The notes under the pieces: model-generated | Seen by the model: only the letters and a program-made list of their open reading frames with translations | What the model was told of the DNA's origin: nothing | Databases searched by the model: none | Shown: positions 4,784 through 11,676 of the stretch, in pieces | How positions within the stretch are numbered: the first letter of the stretch is position 1 | Layout: each line of letters starts with the position of its first letter | Program-made: the position numbers and the translations under genes | Source of the DNA: Candidatus Gottesmanbacteria bacterium | GTDB taxonomy: Bacteria > Patescibacteriota > Microgenomatia > JACPZF01 | Length of the DNA stretch: 11,837 bases | Reading direction: 5' to 3' | NCBI GenBank assembly: GCA_016195615.1 | Contig: JACPZF010000020.1 | Coordinates: forward strand, 1 to 11,837

Positions 4784-6918
4784 GGCGCGATTTCAGTCCA
4801 AGTGTGGGAGGAGAGTCCTAAGACCGGAACGAGATTGATAAAAGCCGATGCGTCGCAGACAAAGTATTCCGCGGGTTTATAATTTTGCCATTTTCGGCCC
4901 AGGACAAAGCCGTTACTCGCGGCGACACTGCCGACAACCTTTAAACCCTGGTTAAACGAAACGCCCGAAGAAAATTGGCCGTCGCTTAAAAATAAGCCGT
5001 TGATTTGGCTAACTGTCGGATCGACGCTGATATTGCCGTGACTGATAAAAGCGAAATTAGAATTAGGAGGAGTAAAATTACCGCTAAAAGCAACATTTCC
5101 CGAAACCAAAATGGTAGCGTTAATGGCACTAAGAGACAGACCGTCTACCACGTTTAAATTTCCGTTGATATCCCAAATGGAATTATTGGTAATGGGATAA
5201 GAAGTAGCACCGTCAACAATGTTGCCTCCACTTAGGGTTAAATTACCAGCGCTGCCGATTTGTGTTCCTCTGACAGCCACTTTTTGTTTAAAAAAATTGT
5301 AATTTTGGACGGTAATAGATGGGTAATTTAGATCCTGCCAGTTGGGCTGTGAGGCGCTCCCGCCCGTGCCAAAATTGTGGGAGGTCGAAGAACTTGTTAC
5401 TACCGGTCCTGGTTGGCCAAGAACTAAATATTTGGCGACTGGCGCGCCGGTATCAAAATGTTGAGCAGCAGTGGGAATAATCGAAGCGATCGCACCATTG
5501 GAATAGACGACGCAGGAATTGGTTTGAAACCACTGTTTAATGGTATAGCCGATATTGACAGAAACATTGTCTCCAGCTGAGAGACTTAAAGAACAATTAT
5601 TGACGCTACAGGAAGCATTTTCACCAGTTGCGCAATTGGTTTGGGCGCTGTATTGGGGATTGTAGCCGGTTGTTGTCAGATTGACAACTGTGGTTTGGCC
5701 GGACGTGTTTGAACCGGCAACAGTACAAGTATAAGTTGAATTGGTCCTGGTGCAAGAGGACGATTGACCATTTACGGAAACGATAATACTGTTGGGATTA
5801 ACCACCGGTTGTTCGCCGGAGGAGGAATTATAGCAGCCATTATCATTTAAATCCTCATATAAAGTTCCTGAAATGATGGGCTGTTTAATGGTAAAAGTCC
5901 AGATGGGAGAAGATGATTTTAAAGCGCCGTTGTCGGCGACCACTTTCCATTTGTAAACAGTTTGATCAGTAAGATTAGCCGAGCAAGTAGTTGTACCCGG
6001 GGGTGCCGTACAAACAGCAGTTCCCGGATTGGCATTGGTATCAGCATAGACTTTGTAGCCAGCAGTTCCTAAGGTGCAGTTTTCACCCCAGGAGGAAACG
6101 CCAGTCCAGGCGAAAGTTACTGAAGTATTACCTAGGGTGGCGTTGTTAGCAGGCGAAACTAAAACCGGCGCAGACGGAGAGCTGGGAGTACAGCCAGGAG
6201 GTGGCGTGGGGGTGGCACCTCCAGAAGTATCTGGAGGCGGTGCGGAATTATCAGTTGAGCAATACGATTGACATTGGCCACCATTACAGTACCAGCTTCC
6301 GGAAAGACCGATTGGACAAGGGGCGGTGCCGGTGCAATTGGCGGCGGTGGTACAATTTCCACCACCAGTGCCGAGATTATCAATTGTTCCACACCAACAA
6401 CTGACACCGGCGGAACATTGAGATCCATTACATTGTACACTTTTTCCTGGAGGACAATTGCTTTCATTAAAACAGTTTACTGGCGTCGGCGTCGGATTGG
6501 AATTTATACCTGATCCGACATTTCCTCCAGTAGTAGTTCCTCCTCCTGATCCTGACGGTGGGGCGGTGCATCCTTCGCTTCCGTCACAAGTCGAACCGTC
6601 ATCAGGGCAGGTATAAGGATAAGGCGTATAATTACAATTACACTGATAATAATCGCAGACTGTTTGAGTATAAGAACAATCATAGGGTTCGTTTGACCAG
6701 CAGCCCGGCTCAATAGGGCAGAATTCTGCAGGACAACCACAAGTCTGACTATAGCAGGTTTTTGCTACGGTCACATCGCGGCAATTTCGAGAACAAGTGT
6801 CACAAGTAGTTTGCACGCCCAAGCAACTAAGAGCAAAAATTTTTGATGGCTTAAAGCCTATGAGAAGAATAAAAAAGAGTATGAAAAAAAATAGTCTCCG
6901 GGCAGTAATATTTAACAT
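4780..6918 (-). CDS. Large secreted cysteine-rich multidomain surface protein
   Basis: 712 residues. It has a signal peptide with a basic start and long hydrophobic core (8-30), cleavage probably near A29. A cysteine-rich segment follows (32-118, 16 Cys), then a Gly/Thr/Pro linker, a second Cys-rich module (149-220), and a Pro/Thr linker. A fibronectin-III-like domain comes next (about 247-346; APVLVSPANNATL...FAWTGV...YKWKVVADNG). An SdrD-B-like domain (347-460) opens with the Ca-loop-like YEDLNDNGCYN. Residues 545-680 are repetitive and beta-helix-like (GNLNVVDGL, ILVSGNVAFSGNF, GNISVDP). The end SHTWTEIAP resembles a W-x-E-x-A-P tail seen on CPR surface proteins (from memory). There is no LPXTG or C-terminal membrane anchor. 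It starts directly after the stop of the upstream gene, last in a three-gene unit. An adhesin or pilus-like role is plausible but unproven. Confidence 0.85.
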   Translation of the reverse strand: MLNITARRLFFFILFFILLIGFKPSKIFALSCLGVQTTCDTCSRNCRDVTVAKTCYSQTCGCPAEFCPIEPGCWSNEPYDCSYTQTVCDYYQCNCNYTPYPYTCPDDGSTCDGSEGCTAPPSGSGGGTTTGGNVGSGINSNPTPTPVNCFNESNCPPGKSVQCNGSQCSAGVSCWCGTIDNLGTGGGNCTTAANCTGTAPCPIGLSGSWYCNGGQCQSYCSTDNSAPPPDTSGGATPTPPPGCTPSSPSAPVLVSPANNATLGNTSVTFAWTGVSSWGENCTLGTAGYKVYADTNANPGTAVCTAPPGTTTCSANLTDQTVYKWKVVADNGALKSSSPIWTFTIKQPIISGTLYEDLNDNGCYNSSSGEQPVVNPNSIIVSVNGQSSSCTRTNSTYTCTVAGSNTSGQTTVVNLTTTGYNPQYSAQTNCATGENASCSVNNCSLSLSAGDNVSVNIGYTIKQWFQTNSCVVYSNGAIASIIPTAAQHFDTGAPVAKYLVLGQPGPVVTSSSTSHNFGTGGSASQPNWQDLNYPSITVQNYNFFKQKVAVRGTQIGSAGNLTLSGGNIVDGATSYPITNNSIWDINGNLNVVDGLSLSAINATILVSGNVAFSGNFTPPNSNFAFISHGNISVDPTVSQINGLFLSDGQFSSGVSFNQGLKVVGSVAASNGFVLGRKWQNYKPAEYFVCDASAFINLVPVLGLSSHTWTEIAP

Positions 6919-7392
6919 TTAATTAATCTTAATAACAGAAGAAACGCTTGTTTTTCCATCAGACGGATTAATGCGGTATTGAATTTTAACAGTGTCGCCA
7001 GTAATAATATCGCTAGTATTGATAAGTTTAGGCACTTCGGTTTCATTTTTAGACCGGTAATAGTGAATTTGCTCATTGGTTAAAGGAAGCGAGAGTTCTT
7101 GAGTTTTGGCAAAAAGTAAAAGAGAGTTGGCGCGAATGGATTTAACCTGTCCTTTTAGCTCGACAACAATGTAAGAGCCAAAGACAATTTCGGAATAGTT
7201 AGAGTAAAGGTTGTTTAATTTTTCCATACCGGGAAGAAAACGGTTGGTTTGAGAAATGGAGGTGGCGGCAGTTTGCTTGCTGGGAGAATTAGGATACTTA
7301 GGGAATTTAGGGGAGAGATACCAAAAGACAAAACCGGCGGAAACCGCGGCGGTGGTTAAAATAAGAGTAATGATGGCAAGAAAATTTTTCAT
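6919..7392 (-). CDS. Small membrane-anchored protein, paralogue of its upstream neighbour
   Basis: 157 residues. One N-terminal membrane helix (4-26), a Pro/Ser-rich linker read from a nonamer repeat tract (SPKFPKYPNSPSK, 27-39), then a small extracytoplasmic domain with VVELKGQVKSIRANSLLLF (76-94), GDTVKIQYRI (132-141) and the end SSVIKIN. The strand pattern (F/L-x-G-x-V-K-S ... G-D-x-V) resembles small OB-like beta-barrel domains such as DUF5666, and the upstream gene shows the same pattern. The start is supported by a Shine-Dalgarno and by the ATGA overlap with the preceding stop. The TAA at 6921-6919 directly abuts the ATG of the large surface protein, suggesting tightly coupled translation. 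Confidence 0.8.
   Translation of the reverse strand: MKNFLAIITLILTTAAVSAGFVFWYLSPKFPKYPNSPSKQTAATSISQTNRFLPGMEKLNNLYSNYSEIVFGSYIVVELKGQVKSIRANSLLLFAKTQELSLPLTNEQIHYYRSKNETEVPKLINTSDIITGDTVKIQYRINPSDGKTSVSSVIKIN
7287..7313. repeat. Three-unit 9-bp tandem repeat in the 157-aa gene
   Basis: Units aattaggat, acttaggga, atttagggg, translated as PKFPKYPNS. This is the same nonamer family as in the membrane-protein genes but read in a different frame, giving a proline-rich linker instead of a membrane helix. Confidence 0.6.
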
Positions 7393-7817
7393 GGGACAAT
7401 CCTCGCGACAATATCCGGAATTAAATTACCATTGTCTTTATCCAAACGGGCCGAAACTTCGACTAAATCGCCGACATGAACATCTTTGGCGTAAATGGGT
7501 CCAACAAACTCTCCTGACGCCTTTTTTTCCTGAAAAATAATCGGGGCTTTGGTTTTGGGATCAGAAGAAAAAGAGATGGAGGTAGCATCTTTCTCGATCG
7601 TAAAACTTGCGCCGGATAGACTCTTGACCATGCCTTGAAATTTTAAATAGTAAACGGTGTTTATGAGAAGCGGTTGATATTTGGTCTGATACTCGGCTAT
7701 TTTTTGATAAAGCGAAGGAAGAGGAGAAGATGCGCTGGTTTTGGTGAAAAAAAGGTAGGTTAGGCCGGAAGAAAGAGCGATGAGAAAAAGAGCAGAAAAG
7801 AAAGATATGATTTTCAT
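7389..7817 (-). CDS. Small membrane-anchored protein with OB-like extracytoplasmic domain
   Basis: 142 residues and first gene of the surface operon. It has a membrane helix (5-24), a short Ser/Pro linker, a predicted helix (PSLYQKIAEYQTKYQPLL, 34-51), then a beta-rich domain: YLKFQGMVKSLSGASFTIEK (57-76), GPIYAKDVHVGDLVEVSARL (106-125), ending PDIVARIVP. The alignable core (K-x-Q/G-G-M/Q-V-K-S, V-G-D-x-V-x-V/I, D-G/N-G) is shared with the next gene, so they are diverged tandem paralogues. I cannot name the family with certainty; DUF5666 or a related OB-like domain is the best guess. A role in exporting or anchoring the large surface protein is inferred only from the operon arrangement. The start lacks a visible Shine-Dalgarno. 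Confidence 0.8.
   Translation of the reverse strand: MKIISFFSALFLIALSSGLTYLFFTKTSASSPLPSLYQKIAEYQTKYQPLLINTVYYLKFQGMVKSLSGASFTIEKDATSISFSSDPKTKAPIIFQEKKASGEFVGPIYAKDVHVGDLVEVSARLDKDNGNLIPDIVARIVP
7400..7404 (-). promoter_or_regulatory. Shine-Dalgarno of the 157-aa gene
   Basis: GAGGA on the minus strand, 7 nt before the ATG at 7392. It is the clearest ribosome-binding site in the window, supports this start, and contrasts with the leaderless starts of first genes. Confidence 0.65.
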
Positions 7818-7827
7818 ATATCACAAG

Positions 7828-7951
7828 TTTCGCGCTGCTTTGTCATTCTGGCTTGTCCAGAATCTGACCTGTCCGCCGTAGTCTTGACGAGGGCGGATTC
7901 TGGAGTGGTCTCTGCCAACTGGCGATCCTCCCCAGAATGACGACTGCGAAA
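7828..7951. repeat. 124-bp nested inverted repeat in the 5' leader of the surface operon
   Basis: Outer arms tttcgc...gtcattctgg (7828-7851) and ccagaatgac...gcgaaa (7932-7951) enclose a second stem (ccagaat...attctgg with ccgcc...ggcgg) and a small gccaactggc palindrome (7914-7923). The GTCATTCTGG/CCAGAATGAC ends resemble a dispersed repeat seen in CPR and other genomes (from memory). It lies between the promoter at 7975-8003 and the ATG at 7817, so it would be transcribed as a structured 5' leader. Confidence 0.75.
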
Positions 7952-7974
7952 TTCTTAAAAATAATCCTAATTTG

Positions 7975-8003
7975 AGTGTAGAAAGTTATGGGTAAGATGT
8001 CAA
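7975..8003 (-). promoter_or_regulatory. Sigma70-type promoter of the surface operon
   Basis: Minus strand -35 TTGACA (8003-7998, perfect), 17-nt spacer, -10 TACACT (7980-7975). The predicted start near 7968 gives a leader of about 150 nt containing the whole inverted repeat, unlike the leaderless promoters elsewhere in the window. Confidence 0.65.
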
Positions 8004-8018
8004 GGGAAAAATCTATTT

Positions 8019-10715
8019 TTAGTTAACGAATAGGAATATGCCGGAAATAGAAAAATAATAAGGTTTGGATGAATTAAAAAGACTAAGATCGGAGCTTCCG
8101 TAGATGCCAATTCGTGTTCCTTGAGGAAGAGAAAAGAGTAATTCGGGCGGAATATCTTGTCTAATGTTTGTAAAATAGTGACCCGAAGCAGAATTTGAAG
8201 GCACGTCTGCTCGTAATTGAGCACTAGCACCGTCTAATTTTATTGCAACATCTCTAATGATTAGCCCATCAGTAACTGTTATCATAACAATATTATGTCC
8301 TTCAATGGTTTGAACTAATGGATTTATTCGATTTACTTCAACAATATTAATGCCGTTGTCACCTAATGGTTGAAAACCAACCCCGCGCCCCGATTTACTA
8401 TGATCAGCCTGGGAAACGTATAATGCATCTTCTGGTTTTATTATTGCACCTCCTAATGGGCCGAGAGGATTTTCTGTTTTGTAAAACCGCTTGGCGTTAT
8501 AGAGAGACGTTTCCGGATTTAAAAGGGCAATCAGATTTTGTTCTCCACCCAGAGGATTATTAACTATTACCGCCGGCGGGTAGGCGATTTCTTTTTTCTC
8601 ATTTAACCACTTATTAGAAGCAATATCAAATCTGATTTTCTGGTTTTGGTAATCAGTTACAAGTGTGCCGTTCTCGAAGCTGATTTCAGTCCCAGGTGGA
8701 AGGCGTACGCCCCAAAGTGATCGACCATCACCGTTAGCGAGCCAAGCGGCTTGACTATCCAGTGTTGTTTTAATTATTGAAACAACCCTGCCATTATTTT
8801 CATTTTCTGCAAAAGAAACCACTGAAAATTTAGTTTTATCGCCTAATTTTTGTTTTTCGACGAGTTCCGACTGGACGAGAGCAGAAGCCTGGTTTTGAGA
8901 AACAACCAGATTTCTGGCCATATTCGGGTTTTTCTCTAAATCAGCCATCGTGATGTTTGCAGGCAGAGGATAATCACGTATACCATTTATTCTCAAGGCT
9001 GAACCAGAGGGAATTAGAAAATATAATTCACTTGCGGTTTTAACATCAAATATTCTTACGGCTTCTACTTCATTCCCCGTTCCTGTAACACCACTGCTCC
9101 CCGCACTTTCAGGAAGTACCATCGCTAGAGCCTTTTCAAAAGAAACATCACCGGCATTGGTTAATTTAATCGGCCTCCCGGTTCTAACATCAACGACAGC
9201 GAGAACTTGTCTCACAAATAAGGTGGGATCTTTTAAATCTGCCAAACCAGAGATTGCCCTGGTGAAAGTAATTTTTTCATAGACTATTTTACCGCTTATT
9301 AATTCGACCATAACTCCACTATTTGGAGAAGGTTGATAGATACCTTTTTTGATTATTTCCAGTAATGCGGGATTTCCGGCAAAAATTTTGTCTAAAGCAT
9401 AAGGAGTAAGCAATTCATTCCTTTCAGTGCGGAAATAAGTTACACGATCAGCTACGACAAGGCGTCCGTTATTGTCAAGAAAGTCAACTGAAATTCTTCC
9501 CGAAGCATTGGCAACTTGATAATTCTGTTTAATTGCTGCAAGTGTTAAATCCGCTTGAGCACGATCGACTCCCACAGGATAATTGACAGTAAATTCCAAA
9601 CTCGGAGCTTTAGTTGAGGTCTCTGTGGGGTCTGGTTGGTCGGCAATCCTGACTGGAGGATTTATATTAACATTTTTAAGCGGTGTCGTTTCAAATATAT
9701 TAGCAAAAATATCCTCCCATCCTCTAAACGTGCCTGTAAGTTTATCCAGCAATGAAGGTGTCAAATTTTTAGCCCCGGGAGAATCAAAATACTTAACTAC
9801 GGCTTCTAAATTTGAAACTACCTCGACATCAAAACATTGACCATTTTTAGTCTTGAGAGTTTGCACGCCAAGTCTTATGTTTTTTGGATCAAGACCAAAA
9901 CTCGCGGCCATTTTTTGGGCCATATCATAAGAAATAGGAAGAAGAGTTGGACAAACTGCTCCTGCCTGTTCAGGGGCGCGGAGAACCTTTCCGTCGGCGC
10001 CTGCTTTGGTGGAATCAAAGACAACAACATGACTGTGGTTATGTAATATGTCGGTAATTGCAGTGTTACTAAGAGAAGATATTTTATCACGATTATGTTT
10101 TACAATATAATAACTTTCAGAATGATTGACAGTTTGACCATTTGTATCCAAACCGGCCACGGTGGTAGAATCGTTGCCAGGATCTAAAGGCGCGCCGAGC
10201 GAAGGGTGAGTTGAAGCATTTAAAGCTGCAAAGGCTTCTGAATGTTGCGAAAGATTAGGAACTTGTATTAGGCCTATTGCCAGGGCGGCGTTGGCCAACT
10301 GCTGTGGATTTGTAACAGTAGATTTTATTCGAAGCAAAGCATTCAGCCATTCAGTATTTACTGTTAAATAATCTGGTACTCCTTGTAAATGTGCTCTTAA
10401 AGTATATGCAAAAGCCTTACCCAAATGTTTTTGTTCGAATGCACGTTGCGCTTTAATCATCCAACCCATTGCCTTTGTGGCTGCCCTCTGTTCCAAGATA
10501 GAGAGTTCATTTCTTCTTGCCATTGCCATTAAATCATTCTTTTTGGTTTGTCTTCCGGCAACTTTGCTTTTATAATGAAGTTCTTTTTCTTGAGCTAATC
10601 GCGGTGAAATAGGTGGTGATTGGTTTATCTTTAGGACAGAATGATTTGCTAGAGGAGGCTCCATTTCTCTGGCACTAGGAGCTATTAATTGGAGAGGTCT
10701 ATTAACAAAACTCAT
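8019..10715 (-). CDS. Large protein of unknown function (898 aa)
   Basis: I do not recognise a family. There is no signal peptide and no membrane segment apart from a mildly hydrophobic last 12 residues, so it looks cytoplasmic or exported by an unusual route. Residues 1-60 are polar and Pro-rich, about 60-150 helical (NELSILEQRAATKAMGWMIKAQRAFEQKH), 190-310 mixed with the only two cysteines (C255 and C294), and from about 370 to the end beta-rich. A phrase of the form hydrophobic-P-x-G-(T/S)-x-(I/L) recurs at 567-575 (LIPSGSALR), 671-678 (RLPPGTEI) and 863-869 (LPQGTRI), hinting at diverged repeated modules. The ATG at 10715 fits a strong promoter about 25 nt upstream; no Shine-Dalgarno is visible and M18 is an alternative. 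It stands alone as a transcription unit. Confidence 0.85.
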   Translation of the reverse strand: MSFVNRPLQLIAPSAREMEPPLANHSVLKINQSPPISPRLAQEKELHYKSKVAGRQTKKNDLMAMARRNELSILEQRAATKAMGWMIKAQRAFEQKHLGKAFAYTLRAHLQGVPDYLTVNTEWLNALLRIKSTVTNPQQLANAALAIGLIQVPNLSQHSEAFAALNASTHPSLGAPLDPGNDSTTVAGLDTNGQTVNHSESYYIVKHNRDKISSLSNTAITDILHNHSHVVVFDSTKAGADGKVLRAPEQAGAVCPTLLPISYDMAQKMAASFGLDPKNIRLGVQTLKTKNGQCFDVEVVSNLEAVVKYFDSPGAKNLTPSLLDKLTGTFRGWEDIFANIFETTPLKNVNINPPVRIADQPDPTETSTKAPSLEFTVNYPVGVDRAQADLTLAAIKQNYQVANASGRISVDFLDNNGRLVVADRVTYFRTERNELLTPYALDKIFAGNPALLEIIKKGIYQPSPNSGVMVELISGKIVYEKITFTRAISGLADLKDPTLFVRQVLAVVDVRTGRPIKLTNAGDVSFEKALAMVLPESAGSSGVTGTGNEVEAVRIFDVKTASELYFLIPSGSALRINGIRDYPLPANITMADLEKNPNMARNLVVSQNQASALVQSELVEKQKLGDKTKFSVVSFAENENNGRVVSIIKTTLDSQAAWLANGDGRSLWGVRLPPGTEISFENGTLVTDYQNQKIRFDIASNKWLNEKKEIAYPPAVIVNNPLGGEQNLIALLNPETSLYNAKRFYKTENPLGPLGGAIIKPEDALYVSQADHSKSGRGVGFQPLGDNGINIVEVNRINPLVQTIEGHNIVMITVTDGLIIRDVAIKLDGASAQLRADVPSNSASGHYFTNIRQDIPPELLFSLPQGTRIGIYGSSDLSLFNSSKPYYFSISGIFLFVN

Positions 10716-10739
10716 ATTTATTATTTAAATGTAAAATGC

Positions 10740-10768
10740 ATTCTATAATAATTAATACTATAAGTCAA
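10740..10768 (-). promoter_or_regulatory. Sigma70-type promoter of the 898-aa gene, -35 inside the repeat
   Basis: Minus strand -35 TTGACT (10768-10763), 17-nt spacer, -10 TAGAAT (10745-10740, 5/6). The -35 and most of the spacer belong to the 127-bp repeat and the -10 lies in unique DNA. The -10 ends 24 nt before the ATG at 10715, giving a short leader. Confidence 0.65.
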
Positions 10769-10876
10769 ATTTAGACTGGTTAAAAGATTAACAACCATCA
10801 TCCACCTTCGTCCTATGGACTTCGGCGGATGTGGGATTCTAAAACTCTCCGACTTCGTCGGATCGTTAAGAATCCC
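10750..10876. repeat. 127-bp direct repeat, internal copy
   Basis: Identical over all 127 bases to 11711-11837 (offset 961). It holds a hairpin with paired catcc/ggatg and gtcc/ggac around facing ttc loops (about 10798-10831). A second structure has outer arms gggattct (10833-10840) and agaatccc (10869-10876) around a perfect tccgac-ttc-gtcgga hairpin (10848-10862). The bases just left of the two copies differ (t versus c), so the match begins exactly at 10750. Confidence 0.95.
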
Positions 10877-10890
10877 ATCACTTTCCCATC

Positions 10891-10915
10891 AAAAAATCCC
10901 TCTTGCGAGGGATTT
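10891..10915 (-). terminator. Strong intrinsic terminator of the 21-codon unit
   Basis: Minus strand: 9-bp perfect stem AAATCCCTC/GAGGGATTT (10915-10907 with 10902-10894) capped by a GCAA (GNRA) tetraloop and continuing into a run of six T (10896-10891). The stop codon of the small ORF (10916-10914) runs into the stem. Confidence 0.85.
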
Positions 10916-10979
10916 ATATTGATTCCGTAATTTTAATTATAAAGTCAAAAATAAGAAAGAGATAGATTTTCTTATTCAT
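10914..10979 (-). CDS. 21-aa leaderless hydrophobic small protein (candidate)
   Basis: Reading from the ATG at 10979, the ORF has 21 codons: it starts MNKKIYLFLI, contains a second aliphatic run (FIIKI) after a single Asp, and ends TESI before TAA. Two lysines precede a hydrophobic core, the profile of a membrane-inserting small peptide. Its support is architectural: a TTGACT-N17-TACAAT promoter whose -10 box ends 7 nt before the ATG, and an intrinsic terminator beginning at the stop codon, so promoter, ORF and terminator form a transcript of about 90 nt with nothing to spare. No homologue is recognised. Alternatives are a small RNA in which the ORF is fortuitous, or a type I toxin-like peptide. 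It sits between the protease gene and the 127-bp repeat. Confidence 0.5.
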   Translation of the reverse strand: MNKKIYLFLIFDFIIKITESI

Positions 10980-10986
10980 TAGCGTA

Positions 10987-11015
10987 ATTGTAATAAGTAT
11001 AACAAAGAAAGTCAA
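10987..11015 (-). promoter_or_regulatory. Near-consensus promoter of the 21-codon unit
   Basis: Minus strand -35 TTGACT (11015-11010, 5/6), 17-nt spacer, -10 TACAAT (10992-10987, 5/6). Together with the spacing this is the best-matching promoter in the window. The start site is predicted at 10979-10980, i.e. the start codon. Confidence 0.75.
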
Positions 11016-11062
11016 GTTAACGGGTTAAAAAATTTAAATTGTTTGATTGTTAAATTGCTATT

Positions 11063-11083
11063 AAAAAACCGCCTCTCAGACGG
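11063..11083 (-). terminator. Intrinsic terminator of the DUF5678/protease operon
   Basis: One base beyond the protease stop codon, the minus strand reads CCGTCT-GAG-AGGCGG (11083-11069, 6-bp stem with one U-G pair) followed by TTTTTT (11068-11063). Confidence 0.8.
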
Positions 11084-11084
11084 A

Positions 11085-11462
11085 TTAGTCTAATTTTAAT
11101 TCTTTATCCTTCTCATTAAAGGCAATTAGAAAATTTTCAAAAAAAGTATCTCTGCCCAAAAGATTAAAGGAAACCAGATATTCATGAGAAAAAACTACAG
11201 GTAAAGAAAATCTTTTTTCAACAACTTCTATTTCCAAATTATGAATATAACCCTTAATTCTTCCACCAACACCTCCTAAGAACACTTCTTTTCCGGTTTC
11301 AATTTCAATTCTCAGCTCTTGAGCGACTTCTTCTTTAAAAATAGAAATTGTAGCGCCCGAATCGATTAAAGCAAAAATTTTTATTTTCAGGTGACTGTTA
11401 TAGAGAAAAATAGAAAGTAGAGGAAAACTGTCAGAGCCAAATTTTTTATAGCGGAAAATCAT
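11085..11462 (-). CDS. Retropepsin-like (clan AA) aspartic protease
   Basis: 125 residues, the size of a single retroviral-type protease lobe, which must homodimerise to make an active site. The catalytic triplet is in IFALIDSGATISIF (29-42; D34-S35-G36-A37-T38). The flap-like segment FLGGVGGRIKGYIH (61-74) and the hydrophobic-hydrophobic-Gly element FNLLGRDTFFENF (99-111) follow in the expected order. There is no signal peptide or membrane helix, so it should act in the cytoplasm. Its ATG overlaps the stop of the DUF5678-type gene as ATGA, implying coupled translation and joint function. Similar small soluble proteases next to DUF5678 genes occur in archaea and bacteria (from memory), with unknown substrates. 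A terminator follows the stop directly. Confidence 0.85.
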   Translation of the reverse strand: MIFRYKKFGSDSFPLLSIFLYNSHLKIKIFALIDSGATISIFKEEVAQELRIEIETGKEVFLGGVGGRIKGYIHNLEIEVVEKRFSLPVVFSHEYLVSFNLLGRDTFFENFLIAFNEKDKELKLD

Positions 11463-11668
11463 AAAATATATGGACCCTCGTCGTTATAGGGCACTTTAAA
11501 GGCTGCCGGGATTTTCTCTGGCAGTATCTTGTCGTTGTCGGTTTTGGTGACAAAGGGAGAAATATCTTTTAAAGTTTCTCCCACGGCGATAATTTTGTCG
11601 TCTTGAATTGCCACCCATTTTCCGGCAAATTTAGGCATCTGTGAAAGAGAAATTTTTACCTTTTTCAT
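11459..11668 (-). CDS. DUF5678-type small protein
   Basis: 69 residues. The core MPKFAGKWVAIQDDKIIAVGETLKDI (11-36) has the DUF5678 pattern: Y/F-x-G-K-W-V-A, a D-x-K-I-I-A-x-G beta hairpin, then a short helix, and a C-terminal V-P near residue 59. It is probably a soluble cytoplasmic protein. No enzymatic motif is visible. It is the first gene of a two-gene operon with the retropepsin-like protease, sharing four bases (ATGA) with it; the pairing suggests a regulator, substrate or adaptor of the protease. An extended -10 box 8 nt before the ATG implies a leaderless mRNA, and no Shine-Dalgarno is visible. The 127-bp repeat begins 43 bp upstream. Confidence 0.8.
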   Translation of the reverse strand: MKKVKISLSQMPKFAGKWVAIQDDKIIAVGETLKDISPFVTKTDNDKILPEKIPAAFKVPYNDEGPYIL

Positions 11669-11676
11669 ACAAATTT

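Larger units (their letters stand above)
10716..11084. other. 369-bp intergenic region, fully structured
   Basis: Contents from right to left on the minus strand: terminator of the protease gene (11063-11083), a near-consensus promoter (10987-11015), a 21-codon ORF (10914-10979), a strong terminator (10891-10915), the 127-bp repeat (10750-10876) and the promoter of the 898-aa gene (10740-10768). The only part left unexplained is about 11016-11062, plain AT-rich DNA. Confidence 0.7.

Noticed and set aside
7828..7951. Inverted repeat as an insertion-sequence or tRNA remnant
   Set aside because: There is no transposase reading frame between the arms and no cloverleaf or CCA end. The nested arms fit a dispersed palindromic repeat better.
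10750..10876. Repeat pair as a CRISPR or integron attachment array
   Set aside because: There are only two copies, 961 bp apart and separated by genes. No regular spacers, cas genes or integrase are present.
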